NCBI RefSeq assembly: GCF_002157735.2
Contig: NZ_AP018690.1
Span: forward strand, 496,001-560,000
Direction: 5' to 3'
DNA from: Vibrio aphrogenes
GTDB taxonomy: Bacteria > Pseudomonadota > Gammaproteobacteria > Enterobacterales > Vibrionaceae
Length of the DNA: 64,000 bases
The position numbers and the translations under genes were made by a program. A model generated the notes under the pieces. It had not been told where the DNA came from and made no database searches. It saw only the letters and a program-made list of their open reading frames with translations. Each line of letters starts with the position of its first letter. The stretch's first letter is position 1. Positions 28,152 to 37,322 of this stretch are shown one piece after another.

Positions 28152-28682
28152 CTACAATATGGCGATGGCTAACTTGGCTAAGTTATAGGCATCAACATAG
28201 CCGGAATGCTGACGTCCTTCCCATTCAATTTCTAATTGTTCTTGCGCTGCTTTATGCCCAATACGCTTGTCTTTTAAGCGATATTTAATGCGATATAAGG
28301 TAGCAAGATTTAAAAATTCACTAAATGGAAATTCGAGTCCTTTTTGCTGACACTCTTTACGCAAAATTTCATCGTCTCGCCCCCAGGAAGCATAAATTTT
28401 ATTCGGCCCCCCAAAGTTTTTGATCATTGATTTGATCACTTGTTCTAAAGGACGACCTTGTTTTTGTACTTTCTTAGGTGTTATTCCTGTCAGTTCATAA
28501 CAAAAAGCGGAGATTTCATCTTGTTCAGGGCGCACATAATACTGAGCTCGTTTCACGATTTCACCACGCGACAAATCGACTTCCGCCAAACCCACTTCAA
28601 TAATCTCACCAGTGGTGCCGACACCATCGACATTCCAGCAGCACATTTCCAAATCAAAGCAGACGACTCTGTTATAATTCAT
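28152..28682 (-). CDS. DEDDh 3'-5' exonuclease
   Basis: 176 residues of the RNase T/Eri-1/KapD exonuclease superfamily. Motif I is VVCFDLEMCCW (D and E metal ligands), motif II sits in YASWGRDDEILRKEC, and motif III is GRQHSGYVDAYNLAKLAI, with the general-base His five residues before the final Asp, hence DEDDh. Mg2+-dependent 3' trimming of RNA or DNA is expected; the similarity to Eri-1-like proteins leans towards RNA. Gene is alone, convergent with tcyP. Confidence 0.87.
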   Translation of the reverse strand: MNYNRVVCFDLEMCCWNVDGVGTTGEIIEVGLAEVDLSRGEIVKRAQYYVRPEQDEISAFCYELTGITPKKVQKQGRPLEQVIKSMIKNFGGPNKIYASWGRDDEILRKECQQKGLEFPFSEFLNLATLYRIKYRLKDKRIGHKAAQEQLEIEWEGRQHSGYVDAYNLAKLAIAIL

Positions 28683-28991
28683 GTTTCTTTTACCTGTGCG
28701 CTTTAATTCGCTTCTTCATTGTAACTATTAAAAATCAGCCTGCGATTCTAACCAAGTTCGCCTCAATTCTCGACCTCAAATTGCCCTCATTGCCGTAAAA
28801 TCACGTTGAAATGTCTACTTTTCCAGCAACAATTACGGCAAATCACGATTGTTTAATGGAATTTCATTTGCTTATGTTAAAATAATCGGCATCAAAACTC
28901 AGCGCTTGGGCCTTGTTAATCCCCTATCATGCCCTAATATCCTGTTTTTAGGATGACGCTTATAAAAGATTTTTAACCAAGAGATTAAACC
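28683..28991. other. Divergent gap between exonuclease gene and DUF2760 gene, 309 bp
   Basis: Non-coding. It should carry promoters for both neighbours. No repeat or strong hairpin is obvious. Confidence 0.5.
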
Positions 28992-29618
28992 ATGAATTTT
29001 GACCTATCGGTTTTTCCAACCACCTTTGACTTATTACATGTCATTTTAGCGGCCACCACCGTTATTTTTTTACTGCTTAGCTTAAGAACCAAAACCATAG
29101 AGAAAGTGGTCGAAAAACCGGTTGAGAAAATTGTTGAAATTGAAAAGCCCGTTGAAAAGATCGTGGAAGTCGAAAAAGTCATCGAAGTAGAGAAAGTCGT
29201 TGAAAAAATCGTCGAAGTGGAATCTAAACTAAAAACAGCGCCTACCGATTCTGCACTACAATTATTGGCGATTTTCCAACAAGAAGCCCGCTTAATTGAT
29301 TTCTTATCTGAAGACTTAACCGGCTTTAGTGATGAAGAAGTAGGCGCAGCAGCTCGTGTGATTCACACTGGTGGTCAAAAAGTTTTAGCCGATCATGTCA
29401 CGCTCAGCCAAATTCGCTCAGAAGAGGAAGAGTCTCGCATTACTATTGAAGATGGCTTTAATGCACAAGAAATTCGCTTAACGGGTAACGTATCGGGTCA
29501 AGCTCCGTTTACTGGCACGCTGATCCATAAAGGATGGAAAGCCGATTCCATTACCTTGCCTAAACTATCTGAAAACTACGATGCAAACGTACTCGCACCG
29601 GCAGAGGTTGAGCTTTAA
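28992..29618 (+). CDS. DUF2760 family membrane-anchored protein
   Basis: 208 residues. A membrane anchor (LLHVILAATTVIFLLLSL, residues ~14-31) is followed by a highly repetitive charged stretch (residues ~36-78) built from variants of VEKIVEVEK and VEKPVEKIVEIEK, probably an extended coiled coil or stalk. The C-terminal ~125 residues form the DUF2760 domain (LLAIFQQEARLIDFLSEDLT, AARVIHTGGQKVL, SGQAPFTGTLIHKGWKADSI). Function is unknown. The stop codon overlaps the start of the first Hsp70 gene by one base, so the products are made together, suggesting an anchored partner of the Hsp70s. Confidence 0.85.
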   Translation: MNFDLSVFPTTFDLLHVILAATTVIFLLLSLRTKTIEKVVEKPVEKIVEIEKPVEKIVEVEKVIEVEKVVEKIVEVESKLKTAPTDSALQLLAIFQQEARLIDFLSEDLTGFSDEEVGAAARVIHTGGQKVLADHVTLSQIRSEEEESRITIEDGFNAQEIRLTGNVSGQAPFTGTLIHKGWKADSITLPKLSENYDANVLAPAEVEL

Positions 29619-31429
29619 TGTCTAACAGTCAATATTTTATCGGTATCGATTTAGGTACTACCCACTGTGTTTTATCTTACTGCCCAATGGGAGCAGACGA
29701 ACCACAAGTTAATGTTTTTCCGATTTCACAATTAATTGCCCAAGGACAGGTTCAGTCTCTCGATCAATTACCTTCATTCTTATATCAAGCACATGAAAAT
29801 GAAATCGCCTCAGGTAACAATGCACTGCCTTGGGCAACCTCAACCAGCAATACCTTAGTGGGTAGCATTGCACGTAACATGGGCAATAAAACACCTATGC
29901 GCTTAGTGGCTAGTGCCAAAAGTTGGTTGTGTCACGGTGGTGTAGACCGTCGCAGCGCTTTCTTACCACAAGGCAGTGATGAGGAAGTGCAAAAGGTCTC
30001 CCCATTAAAAGCTACACAAGTGTATTTAGAGCATTTAATGGCGGCTTGGGATCATCAACACCAAGATGCTCCCTTACGCGAACAGCAAGTCACCATTACT
30101 ATTCCAGCCTCGTTCGATCCTGCCGCTAAAGAACTGACAGCCGAAGCTGCACGCAATGCAGGCTTCCAGCATGTGACCTTATTAGAAGAGCCTCAAGCGG
30201 CGCTTTATAGCTGGATTGATAGCAATAACTCAGCTTGGCGTGAACAAGTTGAACTTGGCGATTTAGTGCTAGTGGTTGACATTGGTGGTGGTACTACCGA
30301 TTTATCTTTGGTTTCTGTTACCGAACAAGAAGGCAACTTATCACTAGAGCGTATTGCGGTTGGTGAACATATTTTATTAGGCGGCGACAACATGGATCTC
30401 GCCCTTGCCTATCGTTTAAAAATGAACTTAGCGCAACAAAGCAAATCCTTACAACCTTGGCAAGTTCAAGCCATGGCCCATTTATGCCGTGATGCCAAAG
30501 AAGCGTTACTCAATGATCGCAGCTTAACGTCTGTTCCTATCGTCGTCCCGAGCCGTGGTTCTAAACTTATCGGCAGTACTCTGAAAACAGAGTTGACGCA
30601 GCAAGATGTCGAACAAACCTTACTCGAAGGCTTTTTCCCATCGGTAACGATTGACGAGCATCCGGTTCAATCAACACGCAGTGCCTTAACGCAACTGGGC
30701 CTTCCTTATGCCCAAGATGCAGGCATTACTCGTCATATTGCGGCGTTCTTATCTCGTCAAAAACAAGAGCAAGATGCCAGCTTTATTAAACCGACTAAAG
30801 TACTCTTTAACGGCGGTGTATTAAAATCACCTCTGATCTCAGATCGTTTGCTAGGCATTATTAACTCATGGTTAACACAAGAATATTGCACGCCAACTCA
30901 AGCGTTAACAGGTGTGGATCTTGACCTTGCGGTAGCTCGTGGCGCCAGTTATTACGGTTATGTTCGTCATAATATGGAAACGGGTAATAGCGGAGTACGT
31001 ATTCGTGGTGGTATCGCCAGCAGCTATTATGTGGGGATCGAAAGTGCCATGCCAGCAATTCCAGGAATGGCCCCACCGATGGAAGCCATTTGTGTCGCAC
31101 CATTTGGAATGGAAGAAGGCAGCCATGTTGAACTTGCGAGCCAAGAGTTTGGGTTAGTTATTGGCCAGCCAGTACAATTCCAATTCTACGGCTCAACGAC
31201 TCGTCGCGAAGATAACGTCGGCACTCATCTTGATTATTGGACCCCCGAAGAGCTGGAAGAATTACCAGAAATTCAAGTGACTTTAGATGCACAATCAGGT
31301 CGCAGTATTGGTGAAGTTGTGGTCGTCAATCTCGCCGCCACCATTACTGAAATTGGCACGTTAGAGCTGGAAGCTATTGCCAAAGATAACGGTCAGAAAT
31401 GGCAAGTTGAGTTCAGTGTTCGTCAATAA
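29618..31429 (+). CDS. Atypical Hsp70 family protein, 603 aa
   Basis: An Hsp70 ATPase domain near the N-terminus: phosphate-1 IGIDLGTTHCVLSY, LVASAKSWL (where DnaK has its catalytic lysine region), EEPQAALYSW with the catalytic Glu, phosphate-2 VVDIGGGTTDLSLVSV and adenosine motif LFNGGVLKSPLI. After ~450 residues a shorter beta-rich region replaces the usual substrate domain, and no DnaK-type lid or EEVD-like tail is seen. ATP-driven chaperone or assembly activity is inferred from the intact nucleotide site. It starts one base inside the DUF2760 gene; a terminator separates it from the second Hsp70. Confidence 0.88.
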   Translation: MSNSQYFIGIDLGTTHCVLSYCPMGADEPQVNVFPISQLIAQGQVQSLDQLPSFLYQAHENEIASGNNALPWATSTSNTLVGSIARNMGNKTPMRLVASAKSWLCHGGVDRRSAFLPQGSDEEVQKVSPLKATQVYLEHLMAAWDHQHQDAPLREQQVTITIPASFDPAAKELTAEAARNAGFQHVTLLEEPQAALYSWIDSNNSAWREQVELGDLVLVVDIGGGTTDLSLVSVTEQEGNLSLERIAVGEHILLGGDNMDLALAYRLKMNLAQQSKSLQPWQVQAMAHLCRDAKEALLNDRSLTSVPIVVPSRGSKLIGSTLKTELTQQDVEQTLLEGFFPSVTIDEHPVQSTRSALTQLGLPYAQDAGITRHIAAFLSRQKQEQDASFIKPTKVLFNGGVLKSPLISDRLLGIINSWLTQEYCTPTQALTGVDLDLAVARGASYYGYVRHNMETGNSGVRIRGGIASSYYVGIESAMPAIPGMAPPMEAICVAPFGMEEGSHVELASQEFGLVIGQPVQFQFYGSTTRREDNVGTHLDYWTPEELEELPEIQVTLDAQSGRSIGEVVVVNLAATITEIGTLELEAIAKDNGQKWQVEFSVRQ

Positions 31430-31485
31430 CACACTCGAGAGACCTCGTTCTCGATAAATAATCAGCTTAACACTGACGAAACCAC

Positions 31486-31526
31486 AAGGCATTGAATTAC
31501 TCTAAAATGACGTTCAATGCCTTTTT
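31486..31526 (+). terminator. Terminator between the two Hsp70 genes
   Basis: AAGGCATTGAA (31486-31496) pairs with TTCAATGCCTT (31513-31523), 16-nt loop, followed by TTTTT. It lies 17 bp before the second Hsp70 start, so readthrough or a promoter inside the gap must drive that gene. Confidence 0.75.
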
Positions 31527-31543
31527 CGTAATTAGGAATATTC

Positions 31544-34354
31544 ATGACTTCATCACACTCATCCAAAGCACGCTATTTAGTCGGAATCGACTTAGGCACC
31601 ACTAACAGCGTATTAGCCTATTGTGAAATTCAAGATGACTTAACCCAAAGTGCCGTCCAGATCTTTGACATCGACCAATTGGTGGGCCCTGGTGAAGTAG
31701 TGCGTAAGCCCTTATTACCCTCTTTTCGTTTTCATCCAGCACAAGGCCAATTCCAAGCCAGCGATATGACACTGCCGTGGACAAGTCAACCAATGGCTGG
31801 AGAAATTGATCAGGTGATAATCGGTGAATGGGCCCGAGAATTAGGCGCTCAAGTGGAAGGTCGCCAAGTGTCGAGTGCCAAGAGTTGGTTATCCCATGAT
31901 GCCGTTGATCGTGAATCAGACATTTTGCCTTGGTCCGCTGCGGAAAGCGTTGATAAAGTCTCACCACTATTAGCCAGTGCGAGCTACCTTAATCACATGC
32001 GCCAAAGTTGGGACTACCACCACCCGAGCGATAAATTAGCCGACCAAGACGTTGTGGTCACCATCCCTGCTTCCTTTGATGAAACCGCCCGTAATCTGAC
32101 CTTAAAAGCAACAGAACTTGCTGGTTTACAACACATTCATTTACTCGAAGAACCTCAAGCTGTTTGTTATGACTGGTATAGTCGCCACTTAAACAGCGCC
32201 TCCGAGCAACTCCAAGACATTCCGTCCATTCTAGTCTGTGATGTCGGTGGCGGCACCACGGATTTAAGTTTGATTGCCGCACAACACCATGAAGAACAAT
32301 TATCTTTAAACCGTATTGGAGTCGGCGATCACTTAATGCTGGGTGGAGACAATATTGATTTAGCCTTAGCACACCTTGCAGAGCAACGTCTTAGCCAAAA
32401 TAAGAAGCTCAATGCCGCCTCTTTGATGAAGCTAATTCAACAAACACGTAAAGTAAAAGAAGACCTACTGCGCCCAGATGCGGCCGAACAAGCTAAAATA
32501 TCCATTTTAGGCAGTGGCTCTCGTTTAATTGGCGGAACTAAAAGTGCTCCGATAACTAAACAAGAAATTCACCAAATTGTGTTAGATGGTTTTTTCCCGT
32601 TGACAGCACGCTCAGAAATGCCACAACAACGACGCACCGCTGTCGTAGAATTTGGCTTACCGTATGCCGCCGATGCCGCTATCAGTCGTCACTTAGCCCA
32701 ATTTATCGAACATCATTCTCCTGATGGACAGACCCCGACTGGGTTACTATTAAATGGTGGTGTGTTTAACAGCGAATTAGTCGAAAGCCGCATGGTCGAA
32801 TTATTAAGCCAATGGCACGGTTCTCCTATCACTTTATTAGACAACCCAACTCCCGATTTATCAGTTGCCTATGGCGCCGTGGCGTATGCTAAAGCTCGCC
32901 ATGGAGCGCAATTGAAAATTGGTGGCGGGTCGGCTCGCTCTTACTTTCTACACTTAAAACAAAAAAATACCGCTCAATCTAAAGCCTTGTGTGTCTTAGC
33001 TAAAGGCACCGAAACCGGCCAAGAAATACGCCTTAATGGACGCCAGTTCTTACTCACCTTAGGCGAGCCAATCCAAATTGATTTGCTCACCTCGACTCAA
33101 GAGCAGTTTATTAACGCCTCTGGGGCGCTAACTGGACCACAAAATAGCCTCTTACTCAATGTGCAAAATAACCTAGAGCGTGCAGCCTTCAAACCCTTGC
33201 CTCCTTACATTGCAACACTGGAAGGCTGTCAAACGCGCGAGAACTTACAGGCCAACCAAAAAGATCGCGTAGAAGTCATGTTAGCGTGTCAATTAACCGA
33301 AGTGGGTACACTGAAAATCGAATGTGTGAGTACCCAACAGGATAATCAGCGTTGGTTATTAGAATTTGATACTCGAAAACATGAAGAATTTGAACAAGCT
33401 CAAGCACACCCTCGCCTAGAACAGGCCAAGACATTAATTTCCTCGGCCTATTCTGCCAATAAAAAAGCCGATAATAGCCAACTGATCAAAACCTTAAGTA
33501 AAGATCTTGAAAAGCAATTAGGTAAGCGTGAGCAATGGGATTTTCCAACTCTGCGCCAATTATTTGATACCTTCTCTTTAGGCAAAAAACGCCGCCGTCG
33601 TTCAGAAGCACATGAAAAACAATGGCTACGTTTAGCCGGTTTTGCTTTACGTCCTGGCTTTGGTGATCCCACCGATGAATGGCGCATTGAACAAACCTGG
33701 GCGCTTTATCAGCAAGGCATCCAATTTCCATCACATCAAACTTGGTCTGATTGGTGGGTATTTTGGCGACGTATAGCGGGCGGTTTAAACCAACAACAGC
33801 AAGAAACCATTTTAGCGGGTATTGCTAAATACCTTCACCCTGGCGCACATCGTGCTAAAGGCAGTAGCAAAGAAGCAAATGAACATGGTTATGAAGCCAT
33901 GGTCCGCTTATCGGCCTCCTTAGAGCATTTAGACAGTGAAGATAAAATGCTGTTATCAAATTGGTATTTAAGCCGTGCGCAAAAATCGCCCGATCATGTT
34001 CAAGCACACTGGTGGGCGTTAGGCCGCCTAGCCTCTCGTTCGCAAATGTATGGCAGCCAACACAATATTGTTCCTGCCGCTCAAGTGAATCAATGGTTGT
34101 TGAAAATGCTGGATCTCGACTGGAAACAAGAACCTATGATTGGATTTGCCGCCGTTATGATGGCTCGTAAAACCGGGGATCGCAGCTTAGATATTGCTGA
34201 AGATGTACGAAATAAAGTCATTGAAAAACTGCAAGCCTCTAGAGCAACAGCAAGTTGGATTGAATTGGTCAGCGACGTTACCCAACTCAATGACGATGAA
34301 TCGAAAAAGATTTTTGGCGATTCCATTCCTGCTGGTTTACAGATGCTGAACTGA
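31544..34354 (+). CDS. Large Hsp70 family protein with C-terminal extension (DUF3731-like), 936 aa
   Basis: The N-terminal ~600 residues parallel the upstream Hsp70: VGIDLGTTNSVLAYC, SSAKSWLSHDAVDRES, EEPQAVCYDW, VCDVGGGTTDLSLIA and LLNGGVFNSELV. A helical extension of about 310 residues follows, beginning after a basic run (KKRRRR) and rich in Trp (FALRPGFGDPTDEWRIEQTW, WSDWWVFWRRIAGGL). I assign this to the DUF3731 group with moderate confidence. The extension could bind a client or the DUF2760 protein. No J-domain protein or nucleotide exchange factor is encoded nearby, so the cofactors are unknown. Confidence 0.85.
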   Translation: MTSSHSSKARYLVGIDLGTTNSVLAYCEIQDDLTQSAVQIFDIDQLVGPGEVVRKPLLPSFRFHPAQGQFQASDMTLPWTSQPMAGEIDQVIIGEWARELGAQVEGRQVSSAKSWLSHDAVDRESDILPWSAAESVDKVSPLLASASYLNHMRQSWDYHHPSDKLADQDVVVTIPASFDETARNLTLKATELAGLQHIHLLEEPQAVCYDWYSRHLNSASEQLQDIPSILVCDVGGGTTDLSLIAAQHHEEQLSLNRIGVGDHLMLGGDNIDLALAHLAEQRLSQNKKLNAASLMKLIQQTRKVKEDLLRPDAAEQAKISILGSGSRLIGGTKSAPITKQEIHQIVLDGFFPLTARSEMPQQRRTAVVEFGLPYAADAAISRHLAQFIEHHSPDGQTPTGLLLNGGVFNSELVESRMVELLSQWHGSPITLLDNPTPDLSVAYGAVAYAKARHGAQLKIGGGSARSYFLHLKQKNTAQSKALCVLAKGTETGQEIRLNGRQFLLTLGEPIQIDLLTSTQEQFINASGALTGPQNSLLLNVQNNLERAAFKPLPPYIATLEGCQTRENLQANQKDRVEVMLACQLTEVGTLKIECVSTQQDNQRWLLEFDTRKHEEFEQAQAHPRLEQAKTLISSAYSANKKADNSQLIKTLSKDLEKQLGKREQWDFPTLRQLFDTFSLGKKRRRRSEAHEKQWLRLAGFALRPGFGDPTDEWRIEQTWALYQQGIQFPSHQTWSDWWVFWRRIAGGLNQQQQETILAGIAKYLHPGAHRAKGSSKEANEHGYEAMVRLSASLEHLDSEDKMLLSNWYLSRAQKSPDHVQAHWWALGRLASRSQMYGSQHNIVPAAQVNQWLLKMLDLDWKQEPMIGFAAVMMARKTGDRSLDIAEDVRNKVIEKLQASRATASWIELVSDVTQLNDDESKKIFGDSIPAGLQMLN

Positions 34355-34386
34355 TCTTACTTTGTTAGTCAATTTGTGAGTAAAAA

Positions 34387-34416
34387 GAAAGCCTAAGAGT
34401 CATCTCTTAGGCTTTC
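34387..34416. terminator. Bidirectional terminator between Hsp70 and Nramp-like genes
   Basis: GAAAGCCTAAGAG (34387-34399) and CTCTTAGGCTTTC (34404-34416) form a perfect 13-bp stem with a 4-nt loop. The U-tract is better on the minus strand (TTTCTTTTTA). Confidence 0.78.
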
Positions 34417-34507
34417 ATCAATTATGCTTTTATGATGTTTATCTTATACCGAACACTCTATTAGCGGCTCAGATAATCAAGATGATTGGTATTATTGAGC
34501 ATGCAGG

Positions 34508-35803
34508 TTACATCAACCAGCTCCACCAGATGAAGGCCGCTAAGAAACCAAATAAGTAAACAAAACCAACCCAAGATAACGCCTTTAACTTACCAGTAAA
34601 TTTCAAATCATCGGGTAAATGCGTTTTAGTCACTAAACGATAATTTAAAATAGCAAAAATCGGCGTCGTCATAAAAGCAAGGATCATTGCAAAGTGCATC
34701 ATTGCCATTAATGAAGACGTGAAGAATAAAATAACCGCAAACGCCAACAAACTGACAACTACCATCCAGACATTCAATGTTGATTTTGCTGTCTCAGGCT
34801 GGGCATCTTCCGATTTACCACGAAGTAACAAGGTACTTTCGGTCAAGACACGTGAGTAGCCATCGATACAAGTAATGGTACTTCCAAAGATACAAAAGAA
34901 AGCAATAACAGCGATTAAATAGCGTGACCATTCACCTATTGACGCAGTGTACATGCTAACTAATTGATGAGAAAAACCAATTCCTGACGTTTTCAACGTT
35001 TCACCACTGCCGTTTAATACCAACGCCCCTAAAGATAAAAAGACGATGGCTAGAACTGCCGTCCCAATATAACCAACATTAAAATCAAACAACGCAGAGC
35101 GTGGTGTCACTTTTTGCTCTTTGGCTTGCGACTTTAACCACAAAGAATTAAAACAAGAAATTTCAATTGGTGCAGGCATCCAGCCCATCATGATCACAAT
35201 AAAACCAAAAGCCGCTAACGTCCAAGGTGATGGGCTTTGATAATCAGCAGGAGCCACAGCCCCTTTACTGGCTGCGATCATCACCGCCAATACCGTGGTA
35301 ATCACTAACACTGACATGATCAGTTTAGAAAGAGTGCTTAATGCTTTGAAATGCCCGGCCATTAAAATCAATAGACAAACCACTAAGATTCCACCAGCCA
35401 TCACGGGTAGTGAGAGTGCAACCGGTAAAAAGTACCCCATCAAACTGGCGCTAAACATCAATAAGGCTGCAATATTGACGAACGCTGAAATAAAATTCAG
35501 CACATTAAACAACCAAAGATAGCCAATCCCCATTTGATGGTAACCTTGAACTAAACTTTGACCGGTTCCTACCGTATATTGAACACCTGCTCTAAAAAAT
35601 GGGTATTTAAATAAGTTAACCAGCAGGATCAACATAGCCAGTTGCCAACCATAAGTGGCTCCAGCTTGCGTAGATGACACTAAGTGCGAACCACCAACCG
35701 CCGCAGACGCCATCATAATGCCGGGTCCCAAAGCTTTCATTAAAGACGTTTTTTGATTGGATGCCCCCGAGCGAGGGTGTGATAGTGTGGCCGTATTTTC
35801 CAT
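34508..35803 (-). CDS. Nramp-related transporter without canonical DPGN metal motif
   Basis: 431 residues with about eleven membrane helices and the overall Nramp/APC fold look. Helix 1 reads LGPGIMMASAAVGGSHLVSS: where classical Mn2+/Fe2+ carriers have DPGN, this protein has GGSH. Helix 6 reads MMGWMPAPIEISCFNSLWL instead of the canonical MPH. It therefore belongs to a divergent branch, with substrate unknown (another metal, or an organic cation). The gene stands alone with a 445-bp upstream region. Confidence 0.8.
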   Translation of the reverse strand: MENTATLSHPRSGASNQKTSLMKALGPGIMMASAAVGGSHLVSSTQAGATYGWQLAMLILLVNLFKYPFFRAGVQYTVGTGQSLVQGYHQMGIGYLWLFNVLNFISAFVNIAALLMFSASLMGYFLPVALSLPVMAGGILVVCLLILMAGHFKALSTLSKLIMSVLVITTVLAVMIAASKGAVAPADYQSPSPWTLAAFGFIVIMMGWMPAPIEISCFNSLWLKSQAKEQKVTPRSALFDFNVGYIGTAVLAIVFLSLGALVLNGSGETLKTSGIGFSHQLVSMYTASIGEWSRYLIAVIAFFCIFGSTITCIDGYSRVLTESTLLLRGKSEDAQPETAKSTLNVWMVVVSLLAFAVILFFTSSLMAMMHFAMILAFMTTPIFAILNYRLVTKTHLPDDLKFTGKLKALSWVGFVYLFGFLAAFIWWSWLM

Positions 35804-36248
35804 ATTCTGTCCTTATTAAGTTGTCAGAAAATCGCAATACAAGTTCTGCAACTTTTTATTGTGTGCCTTCCATGTCAGTTATTTTCTATTTGGTTCATTG
35901 ATGCAAATGAACCAGCATAACTGCTCAATTTGGCTTTATAATATTGGATTCATCATTCGCGAGTAACCGCCTCAACGAACAAAGAAATAACAGAGCGTTA
36001 ACACTCAGTTTTAGAACATTCTGCTGTCTTTAAGCCCAATAAACAAGAGTTCAAAACTTCAATTCAGAATGATATTCTGCCATTAGTAACAATATTGGTA
36101 AGATCATTTACAATGCACAGTGCAACAGAAGGAGTGGCTTGTTTAAAGGCGGAAAAAAGGCATAAAAAAAAGCTGACTTACTAAGCCAGCTTTGAAAGAA
36201 ATTTTGATGCCAGTCAATGGACTCAATTAAGAATACATTGGGCTGCGC
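35804..36248. other. Region upstream of the Nramp-like gene, 445 bp
   Basis: AT-rich and non-coding, holding the Nramp-like gene's promoter at its left side and the terminator at 36164-36192 near its right side. I see no operator palindrome that I would name. Confidence 0.45.
36164..36192 (-). terminator. Rho-independent terminator of the 66-aa protein gene
   Basis: On the minus strand AAGCTGGCTT pairs with AAGTCAGCTT (one G-U) with a 3-nt loop and runs into at least six U residues. It lies about 60 bp after the small gene's stop. Confidence 0.83.
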
Positions 36249-36437
36249 TTAATATAAACCTAAGTCTTTTTTCATATGAGAAGAAAGTGTTGAAGCATCA
36301 TAAGCGGCGTTAGAAACCTGTTTGCTGGTGCCAAACAACACATCAACGATGTGCATAATCAATCCTTTGACGTTAACCGAGTAGGTTTTTTGCTCCATTG
36401 ATGGGTTTGCAACTGATTCTAAAATTGCTTGTGTCAT
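36249..36437 (-). CDS. Small protein with DUF1127-like tail, 62-66 aa
   Basis: A small protein of 62 residues from the ATG at 36437, or 66 from a GTG at 36449; neither has a strong ribosome site. The first half (QKTYSVNVKGLIMHIVDVLF) is amphipathic, and the end reads LSSHMKKDLGLY. The final DLGL resembles the end of DUF1127 proteins, small regulators including some that bind RNA, but the match is too short to claim. The clean terminator just downstream supports a real, independently transcribed gene. Function unknown. Confidence 0.6.
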   Translation of the reverse strand: MTQAILESVANPSMEQKTYSVNVKGLIMHIVDVLFGTSKQVSNAAYDASTLSSHMKKDLGLY

Positions 36438-36675
36438 CGCGGTATTCACTCTATTTAACGTTCAATTTTCGTGCATATTAACGTTGAGATTGAGGTTATA
36501 GAAATGAAAAATATCCTGCATTCAGATTAGTTTTTCTAATCAATAATAACGTAAAAAAAGTAATGACTTTCTAAAAATATTATTAAATAAAAACAATCAG
36601 TTAAAATAATTCGCTGCCATCAACTCAAGATAACGCCAGCCACATTAACATCTAAGAAACATTTTATTCTGTTAT

Positions 36676-37290
36676 TTATTGCGCTATCCATTGAGTTTCG
36701 ATTAAGACATCATCATATTGCTTTATTCTTGCCGTGAAGATATCCCCTTCATGAACGACGCCTACCCCACTGGGTGTTCCAGTCATAAGCACATCACCAT
36801 TATTGAGCGTGGTATAGGATTTCACTTCATTTAAAATATCTTGCGGTGAATACAACATATTCATGACGCCACCAGATTGCACTCGCACACCGTTAATCAG
36901 CAATTCCAATGAAATGCCTTGCCAGTTTCCATTAACCAAAGTGACAAATTTACTTAATACGGCTGATCCATCAAAGGCTTTCGCGCGTTCCCAAGGTAAT
37001 TGCTTGGCCTTCAACGTGGATTGCAATTCACGCTTAGTCAAATCCAAGCCAAAGCCCACCGCATCAATGTCGCCATTTTTGATGGTAAAACAAATTTCAC
37101 CTTCATAATGCAGAGGTTCCTGATGATAAGCATGCAATTTGTTGGTAATCGAGGTCGTTGGCTTATTAAATACCACCATTTGATCCGGCATGGCATTATT
37201 GAGCTCTTTAACATGCTCGGCATAATTTCGTCCAACACATACCACTTTTGATGGTTTTACTTTTTTATCATCAACCAATATTACTGACAT
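36676..37290 (-). CDS. Fumarylacetoacetate hydrolase (FAH)-family protein
   Basis: 204 residues, the single-domain size of YcgM-like enzymes. VCVGRNYAEHVKELNN begins the domain; metal ligands lie in EPLHYEGEICFTIKNG (Glu-x-Glu) and FGLDLTKRELQ (Asp), and TGTPSGVGVVHEGD is the family's C-terminal motif. Members act on acylpyruvates or decarboxylate/tautomerise oxaloacetate with Mg2+. The exact substrate is unknown. It follows sbcC by 32 bp on the same strand and may be cotranscribed, though the functions are unrelated. Confidence 0.85.
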   Translation of the reverse strand: MSVILVDDKKVKPSKVVCVGRNYAEHVKELNNAMPDQMVVFNKPTTSITNKLHAYHQEPLHYEGEICFTIKNGDIDAVGFGLDLTKRELQSTLKAKQLPWERAKAFDGSAVLSKFVTLVNGNWQGISLELLINGVRVQSGGVMNMLYSPQDILNEVKSYTTLNNGDVLMTGTPSGVGVVHEGDIFTARIKQYDDVLIETQWIAQ

Positions 37291-37322
37291 CTCTCTTCCC
37301 TCTATGCGCTTGCATTCAATTA

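Noticed and set aside
29618-34354. Reading the twin Hsp70s as ordinary DnaK/HscA with a suf/isc or dnaJ context
   Set aside because: No J-domain, GrpE, iron-sulfur scaffold or HscB gene is near, and the C-terminal regions do not match DnaK or HscA.
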